Source of the DNA: Xylaria sp. FL1777
Taxonomy: Eukaryota; Ascomycota; Sordariomycetes; Xylariales; Xylariaceae
DNA length: 64,000 nucleotides
Assembly: GCA_022578965.1 (NCBI GenBank)
Contig: MU400604.1
Location: 1-64,000, forward strand
Reading direction: 5' to 3'
The translations under genes were made by a program, and so were the position numbers. Within the stretch, counting starts at the first letter, position 1. The number at the start of each line of letters is the position of its first letter. The notes under the pieces were generated by a model that had not been told where the DNA came from, ran no database searches, and was given only the letters and a program-made list of their open reading frames with translations. Of this stretch, positions 1 to 12,469 are shown piece after piece.

Positions 1-144
1 ATATAAAATAAAAATAAAGTTAAAAAATAAAATAAAAAGTAAATAAAATATTAATATATTATATAAAAGTTTATTTAAAATATAATGCTATAAAACTACT
101 TAAATAACTATTTATACTTTTTAAATATTAGCTTAAAACTTTAT
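1..144. other. AT-rich RIP-like tract at left edge
   Basis: This stretch is almost entirely A and T and codes for nothing recognisable. It runs directly into the mutated repeat copy at 145-333, so it is probably the more heavily mutated part of the same element. That is inference: no sequence similarity to the other copy can be followed here by eye. It may continue left of the window. Confidence 0.6.
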
Positions 145-333
145 AATTATTATATAAAGTTAAGTTTATACTTAAAAAAGTAAATATTAAAAGAAAGACA
201 TTTTCTAAGTACAGTACTAAAAAACTATGTACAAATATTACTAATTTAGGTAAGGCTGGTCCGTGCTTCTTAGGTTCTTGTATAGCAACTGTCGCACGGT
301 GTATACCATGGCCTGTGCTGCCTAGAAGCCACA
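145..333. repeat. Mutated copy of a dispersed repeat (RIP-like)
   Basis: About 190 bp align in the same orientation with 28910-29099. In the 44-nt block 159-202 versus 28924-28967 there are 14 mismatches, and every one is C-to-T or G-to-A towards this copy. Elsewhere the pattern holds with rare exceptions (one small gap, single other changes). Similarity stops at the same word, GAAGCCACA, in both copies. This is the signature expected of repeat-induced point mutation of a duplicated sequence. A 68-codon minus-strand frame (128-334) persists, but its matching frame in the other copy has no recognisable domain, so no gene is called. Confidence 0.82.
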
Positions 334-1648
334 CCTCTGGGTTACTAGAATAGCTACGTTATATTGGCGCTTTGGAGAGTAACATCGAGCATCTTGAAGG
401 TGCCTCTGGGGGGCAGCTGTAATCAAGGGGATATATACCTCTGAACACAGTGTGATTCATGCTAATACATGGCCTAGAAGACTAAGCCTATTGATGATGA
501 AGAATTGAATTCAGAAATCAAGGCATCAATGCCTCATCAGTATCTCAACCTCACATTATACCTTGGCGGCATCATTTAGGCGAACTTGTTTCATCCGGTG
601 TGCAATGATTTGTTTTGTAAAGGAGGGTCGTGATATACTGGATACATTATCGCCGGTATTGAATGCTGACCGGTCAAATCCTGATATCAACAAGCCTCTT
701 CACTCTTATGGTATACTCGTAGGCAGTGGGTGATGGTCATGGGTTGTTGACCTAGGTTCCTTTCTTTGAGATGAGAAGATGGTGACAAGTAAAACCGCTT
801 GTTGCCAGCCTTCACGGAGGCTGATAAAGAGGGCTCTGAGGTACTGAGACTCTGAAAAAACGACGCCATGGTGCGGTATCCGTCTTCTATCTGATCTCCA
901 TTCGGGGTGATAGTGGGCGCTTCTGGGCATTGAGGATGGTTACTTTTGATATGATATATATCGAGGTTCATGCTTCATGCATAACTACTTTTGACTTTCA
1001 ATTCATAGGCCATGTAGTTAATTAACGAGAATTCCCGGAATCTTACCCGCATTTATTTACTCGCTGATTACCCTTTAGGCATGATAGATGAGCTGGTACA
1101 GTTTGGGATACAGACCCAGGAATACCCACACAGACTTGCCTTACTGTTATCCATAACCCCGCAATCAAGTACTACACCATGTATAAACCCAGTCTAGGTA
1201 CTTACATGACATGGCGGGGTAAGCAAGGGCGACGGAGTACCGCCAGCAAGAGTGGGTACATAACACCAATACTACAAACCGCGCGAAACTCTACTAGTTC
1301 AGAGACCAAATAAACAGCTAAAGAAAACCGGAAAAAAAAAAGGCTTAAATTTATACAAAGTAAAGTGATGTAACTACGGCGTTTTAGCTTCTTTGCTTTT
1401 ATTTTTTACTCTGCTTGCTTGTATGTTAAAACGCGTTGAGGTGCTTCGGTCGTTTTGTTTTGCATAGCTCCGCCGCCAGATACCCTGCCTGTCTTATAAG
1501 CCGGCTTTAGCACCTACTAATCTAAGCAGGTACTTAGTAGATAGATGGGCTGTGCAGCAACTTTGTATTTCTACCCAAACACCTTTTCAAAGGGGAGGAG
1601 AAGATCCTCTTTGGATGTTTCAATCCACGCCCATAATCAGCAATCAAG
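334..1648. other. Intergenic, no gene seen
   Basis: Base composition returns to normal. The short open frames (e.g. 687-971) match no family I recognise and show no codon or splice signal. The last part presumably holds the twinfilin promoter and 5' UTR. Confidence 0.5.
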
Positions 1649-2842
1649 ATGCAGTCTGGCATAGCCGGTAAGAAGCAGCTCTCCATACGACCCGATGGTC
1701 ATAGTAGCTACCGCCTTAAGCTACTAGTGAATGGAGCATTTAGCTGACCAGCGGTAATCTGCCTACTTACCAGCTTCCCAGGAGCTCGTCTCCCAATTCA
1801 ACAAACTCCTCTCCGACGATTCGCAATTCGGCCTTCTCGTCACCATTGCCTCGGAAGCCCTCACGCCGCTGGCCACGCTACCCCGCTCGTCGCCCGACTT
1901 CAACACGAACCTCGGAGCACTGAAGCCGTACCTGAAGCCTGACGAGCCCCTTTACGTCTTCCTACGGCGCCATGACAAAGCGCCGTTCCTCGTCGCCGTC
2001 ACCTATGTCCCCGACACCGCCAAGGTGCGGCAGAAGATGCTCTTCGCGTCGACGCGACTGACGCTCGTGCGCGAGCTTGGGTCCGAGCACTTCCGCGAGA
2101 CCATCTTCGCTACCACCGCCGACGAGCTGAGCCCTGCCGGCTTCGACAGGCACGATAAACACGTCGACCTAGACGCGCCCTTGACCGAAGAGGAGCGCAC
2201 CCTGGGCGAGGTGAAGCGGGCCGAGGCCGAGGCCGGCGCTGGCACCGGCGTGCGCGAAATCCACCTAAGTTCGACTATGAACATGCCCGTCAGGACCGAT
2301 GCCTTGGTAGCACTGGCAGAGCTGGGCCGGGGTGACAAGCGTGGCTTGGTTATGCTGGTCAGTCCCTAACCTCGTTCCCGTCCTCTGTGGTGTAGTGGTA
2401 ATTAGATCCCTTGTTGACCCCGTCTGACTTAACTCCCTCGCAGAAAATTGACTCCCAGGACGAGGCCGTCGAGCTCGTGCCCGACACCTCAAATCCTGTG
2501 TCCGTCGCCGAAGCCGTGCAGGCCATTTCTACTTCGGAACCTAGATTCACCTTCTTCCGCTACCAGCCCTCCCGCCCTGGCGCCGAAAACAAGGAAGTTC
2601 TACTCTTCTTCTACACGAACCCGGCGACGCCCGGTAGCAAGGCCATCAAGAACCGCATGATCTATCCGTTACAGAAGAGAGCCGTGCTGGCCATGGCCGA
2701 GAAAGAATGCGGGTGTGCCGTCGACAAGAAGTTCGAAGTCGAGGACCCTAGCGAGATCACTGAAGAGTTGGTGTTAGAAGAACTATTCCCCAAGGTAGAG
2801 ACGAAGACGGCCTTCAAGAGGCCCAAGAGACCCGGACGATGA
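1649..2842 (+). CDS. TWF1: Twinfilin (two ADF-homology domains)
   Basis: Actin-monomer-binding and barbed-end-capping protein of the cytoskeleton. Exons 1649-1667, 1774-2357 and 2444-2842 give 333 aa, the usual twinfilin length. The 19-nt first exon encodes MQSGIA, and the joined start MQSGIAASQEL matches the family's N-terminus, which fixes the start. ADF-H domain 1 lies at about aa 4-135 and ADF-H domain 2 at about 175-310 (GDKRGLVMLKIDSQDE leads in; NRMIYPLQKRAVL is the long actin-binding helix). The basic tail FKRPKRPGR is where twinfilins bind capping protein and phosphoinositides. The branch-point-like GCTGAC sits before the first acceptor. Neighbours are unrelated; the carrier at 3131-4363 is convergent. 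Confidence 0.93.
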
Positions 2843-3130
2843 ATAAAAACTTGCAGTTAATGAAATACGCTAGCAAAGACTGCTTCAAGTTTTGGTACGG
2901 TGAGCAAGTCGTTCAAGAGATACTAGAATTCCACTATAAAAGGGTGAAAGTAAAGGAGGAAAAAACGAGAAATTATTTTCTGCTACACTTTCCACTTTAC
3001 ATGAGTACAGATGCAAATGCTGCTTCCCAGAATGCGGATGCCGTATATGGAAACGATATATACAAAAATATGCAGCCATTATCATCAAATCGCCTTGCCC
3101 AAGTCCACCAACATGGATCTTGGGACAGAT

Positions 3131-4363
3131 TTATTCTTCGAATTTGCTCCCTGACAGCGTGAACGGTCGGCTGTTCTCCAGCTTATCTTTCAAGAATTCG
3201 TACACCGTGAACGTAACGGCCTGACCGGGCGCGACGCGCATGACTCGGGGCGTAATACCCTTGTAGAAAGCATGGAAGCCCTCTTGCCTACAGCATTCAC
3301 GCAATTAGCAATTCGAAGACAACGTGACACGGACTCACAAACAAAGACAGAACATGTTTCTCAGAAGCAGAACTCACCGGAACATATCTCCAGCAATGGC
3401 GGTGATCCTCTTGAGCGCGCTAACGCCCGGCTCAGCGGGTGTTTTCTGCAGCCGTGTCTTGATGGTATCGATGGGTGCATTACTCAAGGGACCCATGGCA
3501 CCGCTGACGAGGCCGATGAGCGTGGTCTGCCAGCTGGGTAGGGCTGCGTTGTCGGGTTGTCTCCGCAGCAGCGCCTCCTTAAAATATGTGTACGCGGTAA
3601 AGTTGACGGCTTGGTTGGAGCCTTGCCGCAGGGCCGTGAGACTGACGCCACGGTACAAGGCGCCGAAGCCTTCCTCTTTTACTACTGTGTATAGGGCGTG
3701 TGCGGCGTTGCGGTACTTGGGTACATCGAGGGGGTCCGCCATACTGTGATGCTGCGCCTGCAAACGGATCTTGATGACCTCCATGGGTGTCACGACAGCC
3801 ACCGCCTCGGTCACGCCGGCCGCGAGACCCGCGATGAACGTACTAGACCCTGAGACGGCCCCGGTGTCGTCCGCGAGGAGCTGCTTGTATGCCTCAAATG
3901 ACGTGAACCGAATCGCCATCTTGGGCACAATACCCGTCAACACCGCCCCAAGACCCTTGTATAACCCTAGCGGCGTCTCGCGTCGCACGATCTCGCTACC
4001 TGTCTTGATGAATCCGCGTGCGGGCGCTCCAGGTTGACGCGCACGGCGCGAGAGTTGCATGCGCACTTTTATTGTATCTATGGTGATACGGGGCATGGTA
4101 TTAGTCGAAAGTCGTATTGAGGTTGAGGGTTATAAGACTATACCTACCCAAAGGATGACACACAAGAGCCTCCATCATACCCGCACCTCCGCCGGCTACA
4201 GAGTATAACCAGTTAGCAAACTATACGTCAAAGTTGACGTTTCCGTCTTTCACGCGAGACCACGCAATATCGAGTTATTCTCCAACACTCTTAACTCACC
4301 GATGAGGTTCGTCGCCGCGGACGGTGGCTTCTTGCCATCTTTGCCATTAGCTCTGCTCGCCAT
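3131..4363 (-). CDS. SFC1: Mitochondrial succinate/fumarate carrier (Sfc1/Acr1/AcuL type)
   Basis: Inner-membrane carrier of the SLC25 family. The Sfc1/AcuL group exchanges succinate for fumarate during growth on acetate, ethanol or fatty acids. Minus-strand exons 4363-4300, 4195-4148, 4077-3378 and 3287-3131 encode 322 aa. All three carrier repeats are visible: CHPLDTIKVRMQ (repeat 1), VTPMEVIKIRLQ (repeat 2) and NAPIDTIKTRLQ (repeat 3), each followed by an acidic/Gly motif such as ETPLGLYKGLG. The glycine-rich entry GGGAGMMEAL after the short N-terminus is typical of Sfc1. Exon 2 is only 48 nt and supplies half of the first carrier signature; the first-exon start MASRANGKDG is the only upstream ATG in frame. 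Sfc1 rather than the citrate carrier is by recognition of the repeat sequences, not by a search. Confidence 0.88.
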
Positions 4364-6345
4364 TGCGAATTCAAAGATCTAATAACCTGGGCTTGCGCCC
4401 TTTGTTGACCCGTGTACCTTATCCCACCTGGCGGAAGTGCCCGCGATTTCTTTATCCCTCTGCCAGGTATATGTATAGCTCGTAGACTACGCTCGAATCA
4501 CCCTATGTGATAGTTCCAAACAGGTCTCGTCTGAACCTTACACCAGTCTGCTACGTCAGATATGCTTAATCAGGTGACACAGTCCCTGTGCCACGTGCTA
4601 GTCAAGCCGAGGATAACTGGAATTTATCGCAAAGCTTTCCGACTACCGACCGACTCGGCAAATTCGTAGGATGAATAGGTAGGTACGTAACTCGGGAGGG
4701 GAAAGAAACACGTTCCGACCTCTTTCCCTAGAATTACTAAGAGCCGAAGGAAGAAGGGAAATTTTCTAAAACAAAGAACGTTGTCAAAGGTAATAGAGAG
4801 ACAGAAGGGGGAGAGGAAGGAGATTCGACAATAGAAGAGCAAGCTACTTTGTTCCAAGGGGCAGCAGATCTATATAGCAAAGAAGCTAAGGGGTCCTACG
4901 GAATCATATCTACGCCAAGGGCGTCTAGGCGAGCTTTCAGTCACACACCCACCACCCTTTTCCACGTGCCGAGTTCGAGTTTCTCTTTCTACTGAGAAAA
5001 GCTTCCTAGTTCCGCGGCTTCGCGCATTGTGGGGACAAAGGGACGAGTGTGAACGGGATCGAGGTACTAGGTTTGCCGAGACAGTCTAGTCTAATTTTCT
5101 CCCTTGAATACCTAGAGATAGACACGGTGGAGAATATGAAATGGGATCTTGCTTGCTGCCAATGCCAATGCCAATGAAGAACAAAGAACCACACATAGAG
5201 AAACATCGATCCTTGCCCTTTCCAGGTCTAGCACCGAGGGCTCTGGCTGTCTGTATCGCTATTCCTACGGTAAGTAGTATTTAATCCCGGTGGCATTCAT
5301 TGCCAAATGGTCCAAGATTCTTGGATTTCCCGGTAGTCCTAAGGCGTATCTAGGCGAGAGGGTTGTTTAACTAGAGCTGATAGCTAACACGGGTGGCCGG
5401 AAGTGACCGGGCTGCGTTCGGCGAACCGGAGCTCTGCAATCGACGCATTCTTTGCCTCTTGTTTTATTTTTATTATTTTTATTTTTTTCCTTCTCTAAAA
5501 TGAACGTTCGATTGATTTCTTCATATTCATATATAAACTTCTAAGAAAGCTCGCCATTATGATAATTCTCGTCTCCTGGCAGGTATAATCGAGGTTTGCT
5601 CTCTAACATGCACAGTCATGATACTGATAGCCGGTGACGTCGTTGCTGTTGAGCTAAAACGAGCTAGCTCTTGGAGGCTTAACCGACGGAAAGCCGAGCT
5701 TGTGATTTTGCGGGGTAGGCTGAAGTAGCTGGGTATAGAGCAGGATCTACGTTGTAATACTAGGTAGGCAGAGCATACATAGGTACACTAGCCACTTTCA
5801 ACATCCGAGGTCGAGACCTGGAAGAACAGCTGCTCAATAAATAAAGTCGAAATCCTCAGCCCCCTTGTCAGTACGCATACACTTGTCCAGCCGTCGAATC
5901 GGAAATTTTAGGGGCACATTCCTTGCTAGGAGGTCTACCCAATGACGCGCTATACTATCACATGCAGGTTTATACTCTGAACGAGTCAGCAGGCATAGAA
6001 GAAACTTTCAGCAGCATATTTATGCGCGAGAAGAACGATCATACTATTTCATTATACTAAAAGTTCTGATTCAATTCATCAAATCATGGCCAGCCACAAT
6101 GGCATGCAGCTATATAAAACGCCCGAGCCTCGATCAAACGCTAGTACCTGTTCTAGCTGAAGCTATGCCTATCGTGAAATATGTATGCGCCCCGACCTTT
6201 TGTTGTATCCCTCTCGTGACTCCGGAATGAAAGAAAAGGGGTATATATGGCGCGCTGGAAGTCATGGGTTCGCGAAATCGAACAGAAACGCCAGTTACTT
6301 GACTAGACGCGAACCGAAAGAAACAAATATTGCCGAAAGGAAAAT
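4364..6345. other. Intergenic, no gene seen
   Basis: Nearly 2 kb without a credible frame. It holds the promoter of the carrier, the 3' flank of sconB, a short T-rich run near 5460-5490 and a triple GCCAAT repeat near 5158-5176. No RNA gene or transposon remnant was seen. Confidence 0.5.
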
Positions 6346-8605
6346 TTAGGACGGTGTGCCCCTTGCAAGACACTCTCCGGGCTCGCCCTCGAAACTGTAC
6401 ATGCGAACTTCTCCATCTTCTCCTCCGCTCGCAAAACGGCTATCACTGAGGCCAACGCAAGTGACGGGCCCGCTATGACCAGTGAATGTGCGTTCACACT
6501 TTCCCGTTCGCGGCTCCCATACTTTCACTGCTAAAAGTCAGTAACGCTCCAGATCATAAATCTAGGAATAAATCGCTTACCAGTTGCATCATTAGCCCCA
6601 GAAACGTAACGGAGCGTATCCACTGCGAGGCCCCAAACCCCCTCAACGTGTCCCCAGAAACAGCGAGGACTCTTGCCAGTAGCAGTATCCCACAGCCGTA
6701 ACGTTGCGTCCAAGGATCCTGTAAGCATATACCGAGGAGGTAAAGGGCGTTCTGGATCGTTCAAGAATACCGGGCCATACGCAGCTCGTTCCTCTGCTTG
6801 ACAGCTCGAGTTATATGGACTTGGTGACGTGACTGGCGTGACGCTACGGTTACTAGCCGCAGAGGAAGCATCAGCTTCGCGAGCGCTCTCGTCTTCGAAC
6901 TCGAAGTCATCAGGCAGAGCCAAAACTTGTTGAACCTGTCCAATATGTCCCTCGTATGTCTTGACACATGTTCTAGAATCCAAGTCCCATAGCTTAACAG
7001 TGCAATCATCCGATGCTGATAATAGTGTGCGAGATGTCACGTCTAATCGAACTTGGTTCACCCAGTCAGCGTGACCCCGTAGGGAAAACGATTGCTGGGT
7101 CTTGAAGTTGAATATCTTGATAGATCTGTCCATGGATCCGGATGCGAGAAAATCACCTTCCATATGCACTGTAATGACACCGCCTTGATGGTTGAGCGTA
7201 TTGATGCAGGCGCCGGTCCGCCAGTTCCAAATCTTTACTGTACCGTCTAAGCTTCCGCTGACAAGCATCCGGTCGTCGAATTGTAGAGCTCGAATACCCA
7301 TCGTATGTCCTTGCAAAGTTCGCACGACTTCGCCCTTCTCAATGTTCCAGATTTTGATAGTGGCATCATAAGATCCAGTGGCAAGCATATTGTCGTCAAA
7401 TTGGAGACATGTAACTCCATTTGCGTGGCCACGGAAGGTCTTGATACTACACCGGCCTTTTTGCCAGTTGGACCCAACTTTGAAACGGTCTCGGTATACG
7501 TCCTTCCAGGGTCGGAACCTTTTCCTTGGCCCCGATTCCATATTATCATTAGTCTTCTCCTTGATACAACGGCGCTTAGCTTGTTCTTCATCGTCACTGG
7601 GTTCTGCGGCACGCTTTGTGGTAGTGGAAACTGGAGGGGTATCGTCGTCGACAACTATGACTGGCGCGGGGGGTAGCGTATGCTGATGTTGTGTTTTCCA
7701 TTCTCTCAATCGCTTCTTCTCTAGCCTAGGCAAGCCCCATTGGCATTTTTCACACTTTCGCCCTATGTGTTGCTCACACATACGGTGCCAGACAACATCG
7801 TCTCCAGACAAAGAGTTCCATCGTCGACTGACCTGAGCCGCTTTGCAGAGAGAGGAGCAGTCAAGATAACATAGAATCTTCAGAGACAACTCTGCGGGCA
7901 GTGCTGACAAAAAGTCGATCTTGAGCTGTTCATGTACTTCTCGTGACACCATGGAAAGCTGGGGAAAGCAACATTGGGTCATGATACCCTGTAACATTAA
8001 CTCTCTTTGTTTAGTAGGAGCCGCAGAAAACAACGACCACACATTCGTAATGGCTTGGCGGTCTCCCGCAGATAGCGTTTCGAGATCCTGTATTGTCTTG
8101 TTAACAAGGTCTTGCTCCGATCAAGCCGAGCGCACAGGATCAAGCATCAACATACCCTCTGGATGAGCGCCATTTTTGATTCATCGGCAGCCCGGCGACA
8201 CTTAGAATCCGGGCGATGTCTATAACAATATTTGCTATTGGGGTCTTTATTCTTCAAATTCATCATCGACGGGAGGTCTGGTTTGCCTATAGGAGCGTAC
8301 AAGCTGGGAATATGCTCGCGCAGGAATGGCGTCACTGATTGGCTCATGGACTGTTGAGAGATATTCGGCAAGCGGGAGGCATCCTCCCCCGGCCTCCTCC
8401 TATCGCAATTCTCCCTCGACGGCTTCATATTTGAGTCTTCAGTTGGTTTATTGGGCATAGGTGGCGGCGGCTGTGTGCGCCCAACAGATGATATGGCTGG
8501 CTTCTTGTTCAAAGGCATGAAGGCGTCGTTTTCTGAGAGATGAGTAGGATTGGTGTGCCACGGCAAGGGCAGTAGGGTTTTAGGCAGAGATATGAGGCTT
8601 TCCAT
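6346..8605 (-). CDS. sconB: Sulfur controller SconB/SCON-2 (F-box WD40, Met30 orthologue)
   Basis: Substrate receptor of an SCF ubiquitin ligase that, in Aspergillus, Neurospora and yeast, represses sulfur-assimilation genes by targeting the bZIP activator (MetR/CYS3/Met4). Minus-strand exons 8605-8156, 8087-6581 and 6530-6346 give 713 aa. Family landmarks: [14 protein letters not shown] and [13 protein letters not shown] near the N-terminus, VWSLFSAAP, the F-box at about aa 213-250 ([14 protein letters not shown]), then [15 protein letters not shown], and WD40 repeats from about aa 368 to the end ([22 protein letters not shown] and so on). The first ATG after the upstream non-ATG frame is at 8605. 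The last intron (6531-6580) splits the final WD blade. A Glu/Asp/Ser-rich insert with a proline stretch lies between F-box and propeller, as in other SconB proteins. Confidence 0.93.
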
Positions 8606-10645
8606 TTTCGACAACACCGATAGACAAGACGACGGCCTATTGGAGTTCGGAAGAAGAGGCCCATGGAATTCAGAACGAAATATTACGGCATTTCAAAGGG
8701 ATGGTAGGAGGCGAAATGACGGTGTGACGGTCAATCGAGGCCAGATGGCGTGCTATTTCTGAGACGGCTCCAGCGTGCACGTACGTGTAAGGCGAGTAAT
8801 ACAAGACCAGTAATACGACTAGGTACTGTACTGTAGTCTGTAGTGTACACTACCAACAGCAGACAGTATGCAGTAAGTAGTCAATATTACTTGGGAGAGG
8901 GTCAGGCTCAAATAGACTCGATTTAGAACGGCCAAGAGTCTCTGTGCCTTTTCAACATCCCGTGCCTGAGACGTCTTCAGCCGAGCCGCAACGGTGATAC
9001 TGTCGACGACTGGGCGAGCTAACGGTGTAAAGGTGCGTGACAGTTTGCGGAGAAATAGCTCGACTCTTTCGACAGGCTCGTCTGCTAGATTGGCAACACA
9101 GCATTCGGGCTACAGAAAAGGGAGCAAGAGGAGAGAGAATTGCGAGATTGGTGGAGTTGAGCTGCTTTGGGGCCAGAATTGCGACATCGCTGTGTTGTTT
9201 CGACCGAGATCCCTCTCCCGCTGCACGATTTGCCCCACCACGGCTGTCGGGGGCCATGTTGCATGTCTGTCCCGCTCGGCCGCTAAACCGCTTTCGCCAC
9301 TGGCACTGGCTATGACAGGCCAAGCCACTCCCTAGTTCTATCCTAGTTCTGCCCTAATGCTGCCCTAGCACCGCCCTAGTAAAAGTACGTAGTACCTACG
9401 TGGGGCAGAATTGGGGTAAATAGGTACCGTAACTCGATGCAGTCCCTAACTTCCAGGTTAATACAAAACAAGCTGTCCTAACGTGGGGCCTCCACTGTTG
9501 CATTTGGGACCCTCCCACTGTATGCATGTGTAAGTGGTGTCTCGCCTTTGTCGGCGAACTTTTAATGTGTGGAGGGGCTATAATAATTAGAGTTCTTGAG
9601 TTTCTATCGTGGAGACAAGTAACAGCGTGTGCCGTGGTAGGTATTATCATTTACATAATTAAATGAGGCTTTTCTGGGGGTGGCTACGACGATTGACACA
9701 TGCCTTGTTGTTCCCGGATCTTTTTACCTAAGCCGTGCTACCGCACCTCTGGGCAAACGTTGTGCAATCCCGACAGCCGCGTAACCGATCGGCTAGTGTA
9801 GGTAGTGTAAGAGTAAGAGGCACAGGCTGTGCTACGATTTTTCGTTACCTACTAGGATTAGCACGTGATGGAAATTCTGCAATTTAAACCTTGCATTCGC
9901 TTGCTTCCCCAGAGTCCCACTTATATACTATGTACCAGTCATTCGGAAATGCGACACTATCGCGTGCGATGGCGACCCCGGGTGCCATTGGACGCCGCTA
10001 TATATGTACAGCGTCAGCGCAAATCGCGGGTTTGGATGGAGAAGACAAAGAGGAAAGTGTTAGCTAATTCAATGCGCACGTATTTCACTGCCCAAGTTCC
10101 TCCTGTTCCATCCAAGAGCCATAAAATCACGAAGAATAGGGGCGATTACTTTGAGACCGGACCTTCAAGGTATCCATCCCATGCAATTAGTTATTTTTAG
10201 GACTTACATGATGCCTTTCTGCTTTACCAAACTATCTAGTCTACCGGTACCGTAGGAGATGCTTGCTAGGCAGTCAAGTCCAGTGTCGGTACACTGAGCA
10301 TGCCGCTACAACATCCACTATCCACTAGACAAACCACCTGCACCCCAAAGTGGCCACCAGGGTTACCTATTTACGCCTTACTTGCTCACGATGACCCTCA
10401 GGGTACCCTTGTTGGGCCATTCATGTGAAAGACATGTAGGAGCCCACTGGGCGGCTTATAGGATATGGTAACTCTCGACACGAACTCATTTAATCTCACC
10501 CTGTTACACTAACGCCGTCCTATTCGCCGTCATAATGATCAGGTTCGAGAGGGTGACAACCACGCCCCATGTTGATGCTACAATACGTCAGCGGTTCTTC
10601 TTCCCGTGGGTTAGGTAGCAATGCGATATTAGACAACGGCCAAAC
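8606..10645. other. Intergenic, no gene seen
   Basis: About 2 kb between the divergent start of sconB and the 3' end of the F-box-like gene. Small frames at 8994-9335 and 9865-10200 have no recognisable motif. A degenerate short repeat lies at 9330-9380. Confidence 0.45.
9330..9380. repeat. Degenerate CCTAG/CCCTAA-like short tandem repeat
   Basis: Four to five units of roughly 10-12 bp, each starting CCTAGT, CCCTAAT or CCCTAGC, follow each other. One unit contains the fungal telomere word CCCTAA, but the units differ too much to be a real interstitial telomere tract. Confidence 0.4.
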
Positions 10646-11520
10646 CTACCCATTAATGGTGTCAACGAAAAGATCAAGACGGTCAGCACTGAGCACTTCG
10701 TCCGCCACCTCGCCAAGATACACTTCAATGCTATTTCCGGCCGTCTGTAGCGTTGATAGCGCCGATAGAATTTGGTCAAGCGACCGTGGGTCTCTGAGCT
10801 GTAGACCAGAAATCCTAATCTTAAGGGAGCGAAGATTCACACCATGGTCGATCACCTCCAAAAAGCGTTGAATTCGGTTCACGAACCGTTCATTCGTCTC
10901 GTCGGATAGAGGTTCTAGATTGACCTTGAGGTTTTTGGCGCACTCTAATACTACGACAATTAATGTTAGTAAATGTATCTCCAGTGTAGCATTCAAGTGT
11001 TCCGGTTAATACAAAACTAGCATCAGTACTGTGTCTAGGGGTATAACACGTAGGAAAGCCCTTTAAGGCACGGTGATGGCTCAAACAGAACCTCCCTATT
11101 GCTAAAGCCGAGGACTGGAAGTAAGATAGAATAACTCCGAGGGTTTAGGTGCTTACGCCGGTTGCCTTCAGAAAATCGGAAATCCGCCCGCTCCTCATCG
11201 TTGCCATCATCATCCCCCATAATATTAAGGACAAATTCAGCTTCATTGCAGAGTACCTGGATGGCCTCGTTACGTATCTGCTTACAGGTACAAAGCAGCG
11301 GTGTGAGGCCAGTTTTCCCGACATGGCTCTCAAGACTCGGTTGCGTATAGTCGTATAGGAATTCGTAGAGCGAGAAGACGCCGAAAAGATTATCAGACAA
11401 CTCACTAATGAGATCTGCGTAGAAGTGCTCATAGATCTGGAGACGTAGTTCGAGCGGAAGAATACCGAGAAGGCCGCTACCTGGTGACCCAGATCTATGA
11501 ATTGCTGAGGTGAGTGTCAT
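10646..11520 (-). CDS. F-box/2EXR-like hypothetical protein
   Basis: Function not known. The first exon starts at the ATG at 11520 (the longer frame to 11565 begins only with TTG) and contains GILPLELRLQIYEHFY, followed by LLCTCKQIRNEAIQVLC. That pairing is common to a large group of fungal F-box-like proteins. A second exon, ending at 10646, encodes NLKVNLEPL and leucine-rich helices. The intron between them runs from about 11057 to 10947; the acceptor TATTAG after a perfect CTAAC branch point is convincing, while the donor is uncertain. Expected product about 255-265 aa. These genes are often lineage-specific and poorly conserved. Confidence 0.55.
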
Positions 11521-12469
11521 GATGCTGCTTAAACTGAGTAGGCAGCGCAAGTAAAGTGTAATCAATATGATTCGTGGATATCTATCTGATCACCAAATTC
11601 AAAAGGCGCAATAGGCGATTCGGATCGTGGGTGTGAAGGTATGCCCGCAGCTTGCCTTAGCCCGCCTAGGTTAGCAACAATAGATCGTGGTGGAGCATCA
11701 TCTAAGATTGTTTGAGATCGCTACAGTGTACCTACCTAGGTAGGCAGGTATGACCTAACCTACTAGGTATGTATATAGTGTATACGGGAACTACAGTGTT
11801 AGAACTCTAGGTTCCCTCCATCACCTCTACAACTACAACACAATCACAATGGCAAACCCTGACATACGGCGTCTTAAAGCTCCTTGTGGTACCTTTAGAC
11901 AGTACCTGTGGGAAGTCTATTTTCTTAGCTGCTCTCTCTGAACTTGTGCATAAAAAGGTCGCTTATCCGCGGCCTATACTTGTATGAGTGGCATTACATG
12001 TGTTTCTGCAACGTTTATGTCTCTAAAGAACTTTTTTTTTAGCCACACAAAGGTGGTTCGATAAGTCAAGATTCAGAGTTCTAATTGTTGCACGGTCAGG
12101 TGGCTTGCATAATGCAGGTAAATGACCTGTTCAAACAAAGAGTACGGATGGATGTCAATGACATCATTGTACCTATAAAGTCGTACAAAGGATGTATAAG
12201 TCTCATGAGCTATAGCTTCATTGTACCGAACGTCTCATTTAGTTCGCCAGGAACAATGGAATTATCAGATAAAAGTGTTCTTAGAGTAGATACAGTCGGG
12301 TCGGGTTTTTCGAAAGAACAATTTATCGATTAGCTCAAGGCCTCATAATAAGCCATTCGGGTAAGTCATCCTCCCTGCAATAGTAACGCTTACATTTCAA
12401 AGGAAAGTTGTCTCGAGAAGAAGAAAAGAAGTAACTATCCATATCTCGGTCGCTGCCAGCGAAGCAACT
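11521..12469. other. Intergenic, no gene seen
   Basis: Divergent promoter region between the F-box-like gene (minus) and the orphan gene at 12470 (plus). It carries a TACCTAGGTA-type tract at 11729-11770. The 12085-12333 frame has no recognisable motif. Confidence 0.45.
11729..11770. repeat. TACCTAGGTA-type tetranucleotide tract
   Basis: Overlapping ACCT and AGGT words form small palindromes (CCTAGG, ACCTACCTAGGTAGG). Similar tracts recur in other intergenic regions of the window (41101-41135, 49237-49400, 54882-54965). Confidence 0.55.

Noticed and set aside
128..334. 68-codon frame in the mutated repeat as a gene
   Set aside because: The matching frame in the less-mutated copy has no known domain, and the codon changes follow the mutation bias rather than protein conservation.
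2385..2405. tRNA D-arm-like word (GTGGTGTAGTGGTAA) in a twinfilin intron
   Set aside because: No matching B-box, anticodon arm or acceptor stem follows within the 86-nt intron, so it is chance similarity.
8994..9335. 113-codon plus-strand frame and overlapping minus-strand frames
   Set aside because: Open frames exist on both strands at once, with no motif, start context or splice support; a GC-rich spurious frame is more likely.
9330..9380. Interstitial telomere repeat
   Set aside because: Only one exact CCCTAA; the other units are CCTAG or CCCTAG with variable spacers.
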